Made by a program: the position numbers and the translations under genes
Shown here: piece after piece, positions 11,460 through 22,303 of the stretch
How positions within the stretch are numbered: the stretch's first letter is position 1
How the letters are laid out: every line of letters begins with the position of its first letter
The notes under the pieces: model-generated
What the model was told of the DNA's origin: nothing
The model's database searches: none
What the model saw: only the letters and a program-made list of their open reading frames with translations
Assembly (NCBI GenBank): GCA_030512295.1
Contig: JAULSR010000002.1
Coordinates: 806,001 to 870,000, forward strand
Direction: 5' to 3'
DNA: 64,000 nucleotides
Origin: Bombardia bombarda
Lineage: Eukaryota > Ascomycota > Sordariomycetes > Sordariales > Lasiosphaeriaceae

Positions 11460-13827
11460 TCAAGTTCTCTTCTCAGCAGCGTCATACAACGCCTTTATAT
11501 CCGCCTTCCACTGCGTCGTGTTGACGCGCAATATGCGGCGGTCATACGTCACCAGCCCATTGACCTCGCCCTCGACATCGGTCGTCTGCGTCCAGACGGC
11601 GCCGCTGCAGGCGTAGAGGGCCACCTGCTCGCGCAGCTGTCCGAGAAGGGTATGGGCGCGGTAGTTGAAGGCGTCGAGGTTGGTGTTGATCTCGTACGTC
11701 TCGGGAATCGAGTTGACTGCGTTTTGGACTGGCCAGAGGCTTTGGTTTCATTTGTGTTAGCAGTTGCCTCCATTTATGATAGATGCTTCTGGGGGAAGAA
11801 CAAACTTCTGATCCGCCGGCCTATGCCCAACACCGCCAAACTCGCCCTGGAACCCAATCCTCTTGGAATCGTACGGTATAGACGGCAGCGACGACCACGG
11901 GGTACCGCACTGCGGGTCGGCGTAGTGGTGGTTGTCGGAGAAGTCGCCGGCGCCGTGGTCGACCCAGCCCGTGACGGCGTCGATCAGACGCCGGTTGCTG
12001 CCGTCGAGCTGCCGGACGCGGTCGGCGATGTGGAACTCGGGGAATTGGTTGCCGGAGGCGCCGTCGGGCTGGAGCTGGCCCCAGCCCTCGTTGTAGATGA
12101 CCCATGTCACGATGCTGGGGTAGCTGCGGAACTGGGTCACGAGCACTTCGATCTGCCGCTCGAACTCGGCTTGGTGGGTGGCGTTTGGTGGGCCGGAGAT
12201 GTAGTTTGCTGGCCGCATGGAGGGCATGTCTTGGATGACGAGGAGGCCGAGCTGGTCGCAGGCTTGGTAGAAGAGGTCGGGTTCGACTTTGATCTGTGGC
12301 GTGTAAGTTAGTTGAACTGGATACCAGGTAGATTTGTGGGGAAAGGGATGGAGGGAGGAAGTGGTGCTTACGTGTTTTCGAACCATGTTCATGCCGAGAT
12401 TCTTGAGAAGGTGTAGGTCGTAGACCATTGCTTCCAAGGTGGGTGGCACATAGATGCCGTCGGGCCAGTACCCCTGGTCCAGGGTACCAAACTGGAAGAT
12501 GAACTTGCCGTTCAGCAGCGGCCGCTGGATTCCGTTTACAACACCTGAGGTGACAGTTCGGAAGCCAGTGTAGCTCTGTACTGTGTCATCTCCCATGGCG
12601 ACGGTGAGGTTGTAGAGGTTTGGCGAGTCAGGGCTCCAGAGCTTGGGGGATGGAACCTTGAAGGTGAATGTCTCATTCGCTAGACCTTGACTGCTCGCGA
12701 GTACGGCGCCGCCTTCTCCATGGACGACAATATTCACTGGGATTTTCTGTGCGTTGGATGACATGTAGACTGTCGCTCTTACTATTCGTGTTGTTATGTC
12801 AACATCAGGGATGATTTCTGCAGATCAGTGTGTACCAACTTACCGATTCCATCCATGTCTGCTGCAATATCCATGTCGGAAATGTAGTCTGCAGGGGCGC
12901 TTTCAAGCCACACAGACTGCCAGATCCCGCTGCATGGTGTGTAGAAAATGTGCGACTGGTATTTTGTCTGCTTCCCATGTGGCGTGTAATACGGTTCCTG
13001 GTCTGTGGGGTCAAAGACAAAGACCGTTCTGTTGATCGTTATAAAGTTAATACAGAAGGAGCAGCCTCATATCTCATACCTAGAGAACTCGACTCACAAG
13101 TCATTAAGCCCCCAGGTCTGACGCTATCCGTAACATCCACGCTGAACCGAAAGTAGCCCCCACGATGGAACCCAACCTTGTTGCCGTTCACAAACACGGT
13201 TGCCTCGTAGTCGACTGCCTCAAAATTGAGAATAATCCGCTGACTAGCGGGCCAGTCGGCAGGCACGTCAAACCTCCTGGCAAACCACATGTGCGTGACG
13301 TTCTGCGTCATCACCCCCGAAATACCGCTCTCAATGCACGAAGGGATCAGGACTTCCTGGGCCAGCGCCGCAACCACAGGAGGATGGTTCACCGCATCAT
13401 CGCCGCCCACGGCTTCCTGGTAGGTCCAGAGGCCGTTTAGAGACTGCCATCTCTTCCGGTAGAGCAGTGGCCGGGGGTGCTGGGGCCACGGGATTTTGCC
13501 AATCTTATCCGTCCATTGTGTGGTCAGGAGCGGTGAGATGAGACGGTATTTTGCGGGCACCGGTGGAGCTGGCGCGTTGCTAGGGGAGGAGGAGTCTGGA
13601 AGAGGTACGGGGGCGGCATAGGGGGCTTCACCTGTTCGTGTAAAACGGGAGATGCTGGAGTAGTCGTTTTGTGATACTGCTTCGTTTTTTGCCGCGCCGG
13701 TTGCTGGGCCGATGGAGAATTTGGGTAGGCTTAGGCTCAGGCCGGTCACTGTCAAGGGCCAAAGGGTGGATAGGAGCCATACATGGCTGAGAATTTGCCA
13801 AATTCCCATCTTCCAGAACATGGTCAT
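11460..13827 (-). pseudogene. Secreted GH2 beta-galactosidase-like enzyme with a one-base frameshift
   Basis: Exons 13827-13098, 13028-12844, 12781-12372, 12293-11806 and 11739-11460 cover a complete GH2 glycosidase of about 697 residues if one base is restored. Visible parts are a signal anchor (MTMFWKMGIWQIL), the sugar-binding domain with RKRWQSLNGLW, the motif FYTPCSGIWQSVWLE, the general acid/base region VIYNEGWG and the nucleophile region GFQGEFGGVGH. The exon sum is 2093 nt, one short of a codon multiple. The gap is at a run of five G (plus-strand C, 13109-13113) just before the first donor: read as written, the spliced frame stops at once, whereas one more G continues into TVFVFDPTDQEP. 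The last intron uses a weak GTTTGT donor but has a perfect TGCTAAC branch point. Sequencing error and true inactivation cannot be told apart here. Confidence 0.85.
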
Positions 13828-14973
13828 GTTCTGGCAGGGGAAAGTTGATGTGGGAGGGACTGTGTCGTGGTTGGCTAAATGCAATTGTCCGCTATCGAAT
13901 CGCTTGCTATGTCACTGGCGTCACTGATAGTGGATATGATGCACGGTATCCGAGGATGTGTGTGTTGTTAGTCTTCTTTCTTCAGGTGTTATTCACATGC
14001 AATGGCCGACCAATACGGATATATCGATCGTCTGGGGAAAACTGATAAAATAAGCAACAAGACAATGTTCCAAACAGAGATTGAGCCTTACGACAAAGAG
14101 AAAAGCAAGGTTAAGTTATTATAGGTACGTACTCACTCATCGTTACGAGCTTTGAAGGAAAACGCATTCACTGCATCATTATGTGTACTTTGTACTTTGT
14201 AATTTGCCGATGTCACACGGCTCGACACGGGTCTTGATCAACACCCAGCTCCGCCAACAGTTGTTGATCACGGGCACCACAATTTCGCCAATTGTTGATC
14301 GTCCGAATGCGGGGACGAGAGGCATAGGCTGAGGAAAACCTGCCACCTGAGCACTGCAGCCGTGTATGCGTCCCGCATGCGCATGCGCGCTCTAGGTTCC
14401 ATGGCACGGGGTGCAACGTTGCAGCTCTTGTGTGGAATAGGAAGTTCAGAGACGGGATTCCCAGCAAATACTCAAACTTTGTTTTCACTTCTCTGTTAGA
14501 GCAGAGAGCGGGCATAGTGTTGATCGGTCCCGAGCCGAACTGTCCCATTCCATCAACACGGCAGACGGTTGCCTTAGTCACCACAATACCCCAGCTGGGA
14601 CGAAAAAAACGATGGTGGAACCGAATAGTATCTGCTGAACTGAACTGAACATCGAGCTCGTTGACATAGTTTGAGACATGGCCGTAGGACGGCCACACCG
14701 GCCACTGCCACAAGCATAACCGATGACTGCTACTGATTAGAAATCCACGTTATCCAAACATTGGCGCTTTGTAACCGACCAAAACAGTAGAAAACAAAGA
14801 GACCCAGCAAAGGGGATGTGAATTCGGATTTCAGATAGTATCAGAGGGAGCGCATTTGTCTTGTCACTAGATCATCAGCCCAAATCAGCAAAGTCGCGAG
14901 GTATGTCAACACAACGTTCTTATTCGCTAGTAATCATATTCGATGAGCCTCAGCAACCAAGTCCTTAGACCGT
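13828..14973. other. Intergenic region, no gene seen
   Basis: This 1.1-kb stretch is the 5' flank of the GH2 gene and the 3' flank of the VIT/VWA gene. A 166-codon minus-strand open frame (14213-14713) lacks any domain, signal peptide or intron logic and was not accepted. Confidence 0.5.
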
Positions 14974-17778
14974 CTACAGCATCGTCTTGGCCATGTCCAC
15001 ATATGCAGTGACGTCCATAGCATTCTCCTCCTTCTCGCTTTCCTCCTTCAACAGACCCTTGGCCTTCTCTGCCACCAGCTCCCATTCATCCTTGCGCCCC
15101 ATGAATCTGGTTTCCAGAGCCGCTAACGCCAGAGCCGTGGCCAGCAGACGGTCCTGCTTGAGAAACTGGATGGGAAAGCCAGTGGAGTTCTCCAAGCCAC
15201 ACAAGGCTTGGAGGAGGTTCTCGAGCTTCAGTTTCAGTGCTGCCTCGTCCAAATTCAGAACTCGAACAAGGTCAGAACCCCAGGTCCACCAGCCCTTGAA
15301 TGACTGGAGAGTCACAAGAGTTTCCAGGGAATCAGTGACGGGGGCTGAGGAAGAGCTTTCAACTATACGAGGACCAAAAGCTGAGGCACATTGGGGTTCA
15401 GGACGTGACATAACTCGCTGGGAGAACCGCTTCATCGCAGGCAAAACAGGTAATGCGCCACCAAACATTGGCTTAGGAATTGGCGCATCCAATGGCCTAA
15501 ACGCTGCCCGATCCGGTGGTTGATAGCTGCATAAAGCGCTGGGACTATATGGCGCCGATGCTCTCTTTCTGTATTGCGGCTTTGGACGAGACGAGCCATG
15601 AATGTCAGAAGCCCGAGCCCGGTAAGAGACCACAGGCTGAGTGCTGCTGCTGCCGTCGCTGTCGACAGCCACAAAGCTGCACCACTTTCCGCCAACACCA
15701 AAGCCGGTGCCGAGCCTGACTGCCTCACGCTCGACCATGTCGGAAAATCGGCCTGGGAACTTGTCCTTGAGAAGCTGGCCGTCGGCCTTGCTCGCGTCCC
15801 TTGCGTGGCGGAGCCAGCCACGGCCCTCCTCGAGCTCAAGGACCGCCTTCCGAGCGGCCAGTTGATGGATGGTCTCGCCTTTCTCCGACAGCACCGTGAT
15901 GGGGATCTCAAGTTCCAGAGGTCCATGCGTCGACTTTCCCCGGAGGATGACCGACTTGGGCGTCTTCTGGATTGTCTCTGGGGAGAGTAGGAGGTAAACA
16001 CTGGTGCGATTGAAAGGGTAGAGAGGCGGGATCGTGAAGGGTGCCTGCAGCATCTTGGGCTCAGGAACATGCGGGACATCGGAGTACTTGGATGTGTCGC
16101 TGTGACTAGCGGACGGAGGGGAAGAAGTGTGATCGGATGAATTAGCTGACTCATTGAACAGGGAAATTGGCTTGTTTGATGAATCTGTGGATTTCGTGGG
16201 CACATGGTTGCTGGGCTTATCCTCAGCCACGTCTATCTTCATCCCATCCATGACCTTCTCGATGACTTCAAAGTCATCATCATCACCAGCCACACTGATG
16301 ACTGCATTTTTCGTATCCGAGTCTTGGTCCTTCTCGTACTTGATCTCCAGGGTGTAATCCGTCACGTTAGGTGTAAGGGCAGCCTTGAGCATTCTCACCA
16401 CCTTGTTGGTCATCTTCTCGTTGTCGCCGACGGCTTGGGAGAAGCCATTACCAGCGCGGGAAACGCCCTCGATAAGCGCGTGGCTGACATCTCGGCCGAT
16501 ACCCAACGTAAAGACGCGGATGGTTTGCTTGCTTTGGGAGACGTATTGGTTGACCATTGAAAACAGAGACTCCTGGTTCCACACTTCGCCGTCGGTGAGC
16601 AAGAACACCTCCAGCGGCATGTCCTTGTAGCGGCGTTCGAATGTCTGCTTCAGCGGGTCGTGAATCTCAGTGCCGCCAAAGCCAGCATCGAAGTTGCTGA
16701 CATGTTTAATTGCCTTGTCCAAATTGTCGGTGTTGTAGGACCGAGAGCCGTCCTTGAAAAGGAACTCGTGGTGGGAGCCGAAAGAACAGATGTTGAACTT
16801 GACACCGACGGGAAGAGACTTGAGGAAGATGTTCAGGGCGGCTATCATGTTTGGGATTTTGTTCTCGCCACCCATGGATCCGGATCGGTCGCAGATAAAG
16901 ACAATCTCGGGACGCCGGGGAGGCAGATTGAACTTGGGCACCAGGGTGGCCATCAGGGCCCGCTGGTTGGGCTTTGTCGGATGTGTCTCGAGAAGGGCAA
17001 TTGGATTGGCGGTGTTGGTCGAGATAATGTGCAGAATGAAGTCGCCCCCCAGCTCTGCTATGCCGAGAGAGAGGCTAGCTGAAGCTTTCGATAGGGCCAT
17101 GTCGGCGCTCGCAGCAGCTGACGTAGACGTGTTCCCAATGGTGACAGAAATAGGATGTGACGGGGACTGAATGCTCTTGATGTTTGAGTCGCTGGGCATC
17201 TCGGCGTCAACTGTAATGGCGATACCAGTCTTGGTGCTGGCAGTAACGGCAGAGGAGGGGCGCTTGATGCTATACTGGGCTTCCCAGTCGCCGTATCGAG
17301 GTGCAATGGAGGTTGGGATAGTGAAGCGTATGCCGTCTGCTTCGGCATCATGCTTCAGTTCACCCAGGTAGGTGATGTCAACCTTGATCTCAGCTCCGGC
17401 TGGAACATTCCCAATCGAAGTGGTGAAAACATCACTAGCTTGGTAGGACTGCTCGATGATACCAGCTGTCTCGCCACGGGCGACAGCAGCATCGTAGGTT
17501 TCACGAGCCTGATGGCGCTCCTTGACAACTCCACGAATGGTGCGCTCGTCACTGATGGTGCAGACGAAACCGACAACAGACACTCCATCGTATAGGGGGA
17601 ACGTGTATGTCAACTCGGCAATGGCATGGCTGTTCGAGTTGACGAAGTTCTGAGTTAGTGTGGTTCGGCTGGTGGTGCCGATAATCTGCGCGTGCACCGA
17701 GAGGCAGACTTGGGCCAGATAGTGTGCGCCAGAGTCATGATAGTAGCGAAGCCCATAGAGGGGTCCGATGGGTGCCAT
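14974..17778 (-). CDS. VIT and VWA domain protein (inter-alpha-trypsin inhibitor heavy-chain-like)
   Basis: Single-exon gene; I start it at the ATG in context GCCAAAATGGC (17778), giving 934 residues, rather than at an upstream in-frame codon. Residues about 10-140 form a VIT domain (VNSNSHAIAELTYTFPLYDG, then VKERHQARETYDAAVARGE). A von Willebrand factor A domain begins near residue 293 with the metal-binding motif FICDRSGSMGG and the supporting LLTDGEVWNQ. A Ser/Pro-rich linker leads to a helical C-terminus with KGWWTWGSDL and TRFMGRKDEWELV. There is no signal peptide or membrane segment, so it is probably intracellular. Fungal members of this family are common but their function is not established. 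No lesion is seen, unlike several neighbours. Confidence 0.92.
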   Translation of the reverse strand: MAPIGPLYGLRYYHDSGAHYLAQVCLSVHAQIIGTTSRTTLTQNFVNSNSHAIAELTYTFPLYDGVSVVGFVCTISDERTIRGVVKERHQARETYDAAVARGETAGIIEQSYQASDVFTTSIGNVPAGAEIKVDITYLGELKHDAEADGIRFTIPTSIAPRYGDWEAQYSIKRPSSAVTASTKTGIAITVDAEMPSDSNIKSIQSPSHPISVTIGNTSTSAAASADMALSKASASLSLGIAELGGDFILHIISTNTANPIALLETHPTKPNQRALMATLVPKFNLPPRRPEIVFICDRSGSMGGENKIPNMIAALNIFLKSLPVGVKFNICSFGSHHEFLFKDGSRSYNTDNLDKAIKHVSNFDAGFGGTEIHDPLKQTFERRYKDMPLEVFLLTDGEVWNQESLFSMVNQYVSQSKQTIRVFTLGIGRDVSHALIEGVSRAGNGFSQAVGDNEKMTNKVVRMLKAALTPNVTDYTLEIKYEKDQDSDTKNAVISVAGDDDDFEVIEKVMDGMKIDVAEDKPSNHVPTKSTDSSNKPISLFNESANSSDHTSSPPSASHSDTSKYSDVPHVPEPKMLQAPFTIPPLYPFNRTSVYLLLSPETIQKTPKSVILRGKSTHGPLELEIPITVLSEKGETIHQLAARKAVLELEEGRGWLRHARDASKADGQLLKDKFPGRFSDMVEREAVRLGTGFGVGGKWCSFVAVDSDGSSSTQPVVSYRARASDIHGSSRPKPQYRKRASAPYSPSALCSYQPPDRAAFRPLDAPIPKPMFGGALPVLPAMKRFSQRVMSRPEPQCASAFGPRIVESSSSAPVTDSLETLVTLQSFKGWWTWGSDLVRVLNLDEAALKLKLENLLQALCGLENSTGFPIQFLKQDRLLATALALAALETRFMGRKDEWELVAEKAKGLLKEESEKEENAMDVTAYVDMAKTML

Positions 17779-18943
17779 TTTGGCGACTGCAAGGCTTCGT
17801 GTAGGTCTACAGAGCAGTAGAACACAGAATGATGACGTGACTGGAAGAATCCAAGTCGTGTGGGCGGGTGGAAAAGTGAACCTGTGCAAAGTGAAAGCCA
17901 AGGTGGGTCCAGGTCAATTAATTTGAGATTATGTGGCAACGAGTACGAACATTGCAGATAGTTCAGGAAGAGTTCAGATGGAATATGGGGATATGCCAGG
18001 ACGAGAAGCAATTCTGAGCGTGGGATGGCAAGAATATATACCAAGAGAAGGTCACCAGCCTCTATAGACGAAGTTGATTGTATTTGGACTAAAGCACAAG
18101 GCACTTATCTCGTGGATTAAAATCAGAGACAGGCAACAACAGCTCCTACAGGTCGCGACTTCCCAAAGGACTCAGGATGGAGGCCGTGCTTTGATATGCA
18201 GGTACGCCATTCATATGCACATACCCAAGCTTGTCCAAGTTTGGCCTCCAGCTGAAAGAACCCCTCGGGTCTTGGCAGTAGGCCTAGCCAATCATAGGTG
18301 TTTGTTGACACTAGCACCGCCCCATTCTTCTCGGCGACGTTTCGCACAGTTGAGCAGAACTACTGCTAGTGCAACGACCCCGGGACAAGCTAGTGTGAAA
18401 TTTATTCACGGCGCGGTGTAGAGTCATTAGCATCGCGAAGCTTGCATCATTCGTTCCTTTTGTTGACTACCCCTACAAAAAGCTCATGCTAGTTTGCTCA
18501 ACTTGCTAAGCTGCAGCTAGAAATCTCAAGGGAATTTTCTTTGAGCAAGGGCCCTATGATATTTACGGTCTTTGCCGTTTTAATACCTTTATATGGATTC
18601 TCTTCTCCGAACAGAAACAGAATATCTCTCATCGAAATCAATATATGATCTATTCAATGTTGGAAACAAGTGCATGTTTTTATTTTGAGTGCGAGTGTTC
18701 GTATGAAACATATCTCGTATGAATCATCATAGACTTTCGTTGGCTAAGAAGGCTAGGCATGTGAAGTAGTGAAGTAACAATAAAAAATACTATTAACGCT
18801 CTATTCACTAGTTATAATATCTAATTCAAATCTCCATCTGTTTTTCCAGAAGAGAAATCGAAATATTCCTTCCTTCACACTACCGACAGTATAGGTAGAC
18901 ACCTGATCCTACACCCCCCAGTCCACAATGTATGGACACCTGA
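17779..18943. other. Intergenic region, no gene seen
   Basis: The right part, about 18480-18900, is clearly more AT-rich than the surrounding genes. Open frames are short and unrelated to any family I know. Confidence 0.5.
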
Positions 18944-20330
18944 TTACGGCTTATGAATGCGCACAAGGTTCAAAAAGTAGTCCTCCAAGGGTAGCAGGTT
19001 GAGAAGCGCACGGTTGAAGCGCCAGGCAATGGCACAAACAATAGCACCAGCCACCGCGTCCAGGATGAAGTGGTTGGCAGTCGAGATGATGGCCGTGAGA
19101 ATAAGAGCGGGGTACAGCATGCCGACAAAGATGGCGGCGAAGCGCTTCCATCCTATACGGCCTCGCTTCCGGAGAGGGATCGTGGCAACGGTGAGGCCGA
19201 TGAGGAAGGAGTAGCCAAAGTGCAGGGATGGCATGGCGGCTGAGACATTGAGGGGAACAAATAAGCATTCATACAAACAATAAAATGAGAGAGGTCATCA
19301 GGTTGAGCTTACCAAATTGATTGCAGAATTTATTCGTCGTCCACACACTGGAATCGCCATCCTTTCCGTGGACCGTGTCGACGAAGCCAAACGACTTGGC
19401 CTCCTCTGCATGCTCTCCCATGTAGGTAGGGTCGCTCAGGAGCCTCGGGGGCATGCAAGGCCAGAAGGTGAATACGATGAAAGCCAAGAGGTTGCACATG
19501 GCCATTGTTCTTCTTCTCTTCTCAAACAGGTCCGGACCGAATTGAGAGACGGGGGCCTTCCAATGTTTTTGAGATGCAAGGTCGCCATGGTTAGCCTGGA
19601 GTCGTTGCGGCTGTGTCGTGGTGACGTAGAAAAGGATGATCAAAAAGAGAATGCTGCCTGGAATATGAATGAAGGAGTAGATTCTGTTGATCCATCGCAT
19701 GAGGTCATGGTCTTGGATGAATAGAGCCTGGACGTCGAGTTCATAGAAGACGCCAAGATACTGCTCCAGATGGATGACCTGGAGAGCATGCTCGCGAGCC
19801 GTGTCTACGGTAGACTCTTGAAGCGTCACGGCGGTGAAGGCTCGTCCCAGCTGGTAGACCTGTTTTGTGTGAATATATCATGACATACGGATGCAATGAT
19901 TGAATTTGGTGCATACCCAGTAGATGAGGGCCCAGTACCAACACTCAGCGAGAAAGGGGAACTGCCTCAGCACGCGACTAAGAAAACGATCTCTGTGAAT
20001 CTCGTTGTTAGGCGTGGTGACTTGGCGCTTCCAGCCAAAGAAGCCGATCTCGCGTTGGTGCCAGCGAGACGGGGCGACGTCATCGTCGTCATCGAAGACG
20101 ATGGTCGAATCAGAACTGCTCCGAGATGTGCGCGTGCTGTCCTCCTTCTCTTCTTGTCGGAGTCTCCTAGCCTCGAGATCAAAGTCTGAGGGCGATGCCT
20201 CCCACTCGAGCTGGTGGTATGAACCCCGCCGTCTGGGGGTGGACGCGTGCTGGCCGTTGCGGTTGACCAAAGTCCCGCCGGCAAGCAAGCTCGCCACCAC
20301 CAGAGGCTCCATAACGGCTCCAATAGCCAT
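18944..20330 (-). CDS. PAP2-superfamily integral membrane phosphatase/transferase
   Basis: Three exons (20330-19917, 19859-19313, 19239-18944) with introns of 57 and 73 bp give 418 residues. The start ATCAAGATGGCT has a good context. The first third is hydrophilic with an acidic patch (DDDDDVA). Later parts have several membrane helices and three catalytic-type motifs of the PAP2_3 group: PCMPPRLLSDP, AAMPSLHFGYS (formed across the second splice) and STANHFILDAVAG. The pattern resembles the Aur1/Ipt1-type lipid phosphate enzymes, so a role in phospholipid or sphingolipid head-group chemistry at an internal membrane is plausible; the substrate is not readable. The gene is intact. Confidence 0.88.
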
Positions 20331-21436
20331 CTTGATAGGTAACCTAGGTTTGTTGAATGCAGTGCCACTGTAGTCACTGTAGGTAGTGCGACAGTGCGGC
20401 CTCTGTAGGTTTTAGAGGCGGTAGGTAGCTCGGCAAGCAGTGCGATCGAGGCAGGTACGATCAGGGGAAGGTACCTAATCAGTAGTAGTATTGGTGACCT
20501 ACTACTGGCACTGCTAACGAACAGACAGATAGTAGTTTTTAGTAGAATTTCGACAAATCAAAGTAGAGTAAGGTAAGGGCAGAAATTAACGTCAGGACTC
20601 CGCAGCGAGAGGAGAAAACATCAGCGATCCTGGAGATGCTGCACTGAAGAAAACGTGCGTTATAATTTGCGGCCAGCTACAGCAGGATTTGCCATCCAAG
20701 TTTTCTCCCGAGGCTTGGGTGGAGGACTTGGGGCACTGCCCAGAGCACCAGACACAGCAGACCCCATTTTCTATCCACCGCGCGTCCTAGCAAAAGGCCC
20801 GACGGAACAAGGACCAACCTGTTGCCTCCCGAAACCTGCTGTGCAAGATCGGACGAATTCTGGGCCAAAATGTCCGCCGTGTTGTTGAATGACAATGGAA
20901 CTGCTCTGCAATCTGCATCTCCTTATGTCCTCTACGGTGGCTCGAGGGTGGAAGCCTCTCACCTGTTGATAGGGCGGTCGGAAGCTGTGCCGTTTTATTG
21001 TTGGACAATCGCATCCTTTCACATGCACCCTCAAAGAACTTACCTGAAATTAGCGGCATCTTGATTGTCGGGTGCAGTAGCAGCAAGGTGTACGCGCAAC
21101 CTGTGACGACATACAACTGTTTTTTCGGGTTGGGCCCCCAAGAAAATGGGCACGCGACCTGCTCATTAGATAAGACGTGAACACGGTAGGGTTCGTAAAG
21201 TGCAATGGAACTGCTTTATATTATAACAAAAGGAAAAGGTTTTATAAATGCGACATCCCAGAAGTCGCGTCTTATGTTAGAGTCAAGCATTCGTACATCG
21301 CAGACACTTGATTAGACCACTCGCTGCGCTATCACTCTTACTCTTACTTTCTCCCCCAAAACAAGAAGAGGAATAATACGATCAATTTGACTCCTAATTT
21401 AGCCTGTGGATTGATACACGCTGTGTTTAACAGGAC
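20331..21436. other. Intergenic region, no gene seen
   Basis: About 1.1 kb upstream of the PAP2 gene. It includes short purine-rich and TAGGTA-type simple stretches near 20370-20540. No coding frame is supported. Confidence 0.45.
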
Positions 21437-21655
21437 CTAGTAGGGCTTTGCCTTGCTTCTTCGTGGTCTAGGGGGTGCACGAGGCGGTGGTGAGGCTTTC
21501 CGTTTACGGTCTCCCTCGCCGGAGATGTGGCTTCGTCCGGATGAGGCGTGAGAGCGCGATGCCTTGCGTGATCCTGAAGAAGCTGCAGGCGTTGGCTGGC
21601 AAGGATGTGGTTCTATTACCTCGTAGTCGTCCTCGTCGGCTACTTCTTCGTATAA
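21437..21655 (-). pseudogene. C-terminal coding relic, Ser/Arg/Pro-rich, unknown family
   Basis: A 72-codon minus-strand frame with gene-like composition runs from just after an in-frame stop to a TAG. It goes from an acidic start (EEVADEDDYEVIEP) through a Ser/Arg stretch (SRSHASSGRSHISGEGDRK) to a basic Pro-rich end (PPPRAPPRPRRSKAKPY). No start codon or upstream exon can be found because the sequence turns into an AT-rich block. I do not recognise the family. It could be the 3' end of a transposon or host gene cut off by insertion or degeneration. Confidence 0.4.
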
Positions 21656-21659
21656 TTAG

Positions 21660-21815
21660 GGGCAATAAAGCGACCGGGTAAAGTTATATAAATAAATTTA
21701 TAACGAAAGTATAAAATATATGGTATAATATTATTATAAAAAAAGATCATAAAAAATTAAATAAAAAAATTAATTATTACAAAAAAAACTTTAAATTTTC
21801 AATGTGGTATAGGGG
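21660..21815. repeat. AT-rich block, probably a degenerate element remnant
   Basis: About 150 bp composed almost only of A and T, with long A runs, lying between two coding relics and beside a G tract. In filamentous ascomycetes such islands usually mark repeat-induced point mutation of transposons, but the block is too short to prove that here. Confidence 0.5.
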
Positions 21816-21826
21816 CTAGGGGCCCC

Positions 21827-21845
21827 GGGGGGGGGGGGGGGGGGG
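21827..21845 (+). repeat. Poly-G tract of 19 bases
   Basis: An uninterrupted run of 19 G follows GGGGCCCC-type sequence at the edge of the AT-rich block. It is the longest G tract in the window and may be an assembly or sequencing weak point. Confidence 0.9.
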
Positions 21846-21921
21846 TGGATAAACTAGCCTAATCTGTGAGACTACTTAGAACTATAATGCGCTCTATGGT
21901 TTTTTAGACGCCTAGGACGTC

Positions 21922-22134
21922 TTGATGCTTTGGTGGTTGAAGGCTACTGACGAAGAGACTACAGGTAAGGATATGCTTGACTTGGGGGCCTTCGCGGCGT
22001 TGTGTAACGGAAGCATTGTTAAGAACTGGCTATGTAAGGACTCCTTCGAGGGGTTTATTGCCGCTCGCTATCACCTTAAGGAGGTTAATAACGACTCGTG
22101 GGTCTGGCCCTTAGACGCCCTCGAGCAGGCCTAA
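21922..22134 (+). pseudogene. C-terminal coding relic, unknown family
   Basis: A 70-codon frame with coding character contains DLGAFAALCNGSIVKNWLC and ends WVWPLDALEQA before a TAA. Just upstream, a different frame reads RLGRLDALVVEG, which seems to continue into the main frame (ATDEETTGKDML) if one base is changed; a TAG lies before that. No start codon or intron is convincing. It looks like the end of a broken gene or mobile-element protein, but I do not recognise the family. Confidence 0.4.
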
Positions 22135-22303
22135 ATGGCATTAATTAATACAAACTCCATACCATCCATTGGAAGTGCACACGTTGTATAACATCTTTCT
22201 ATAGCTCTATAAAGCCTCCATGTTGTCTTCGTACATCAGTCCTGTTCTCCATTTCTGGCGAGCCAGGCGAAGCTTGACCGACCCGTACCATAGGCCCCGC
22301 GAG

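Noticed and set aside
14213..14713. 166-codon open frame on the minus strand
   Set aside because: No domain, signal peptide, intron logic or gene-like residue pattern; lies in the flank between two real genes.
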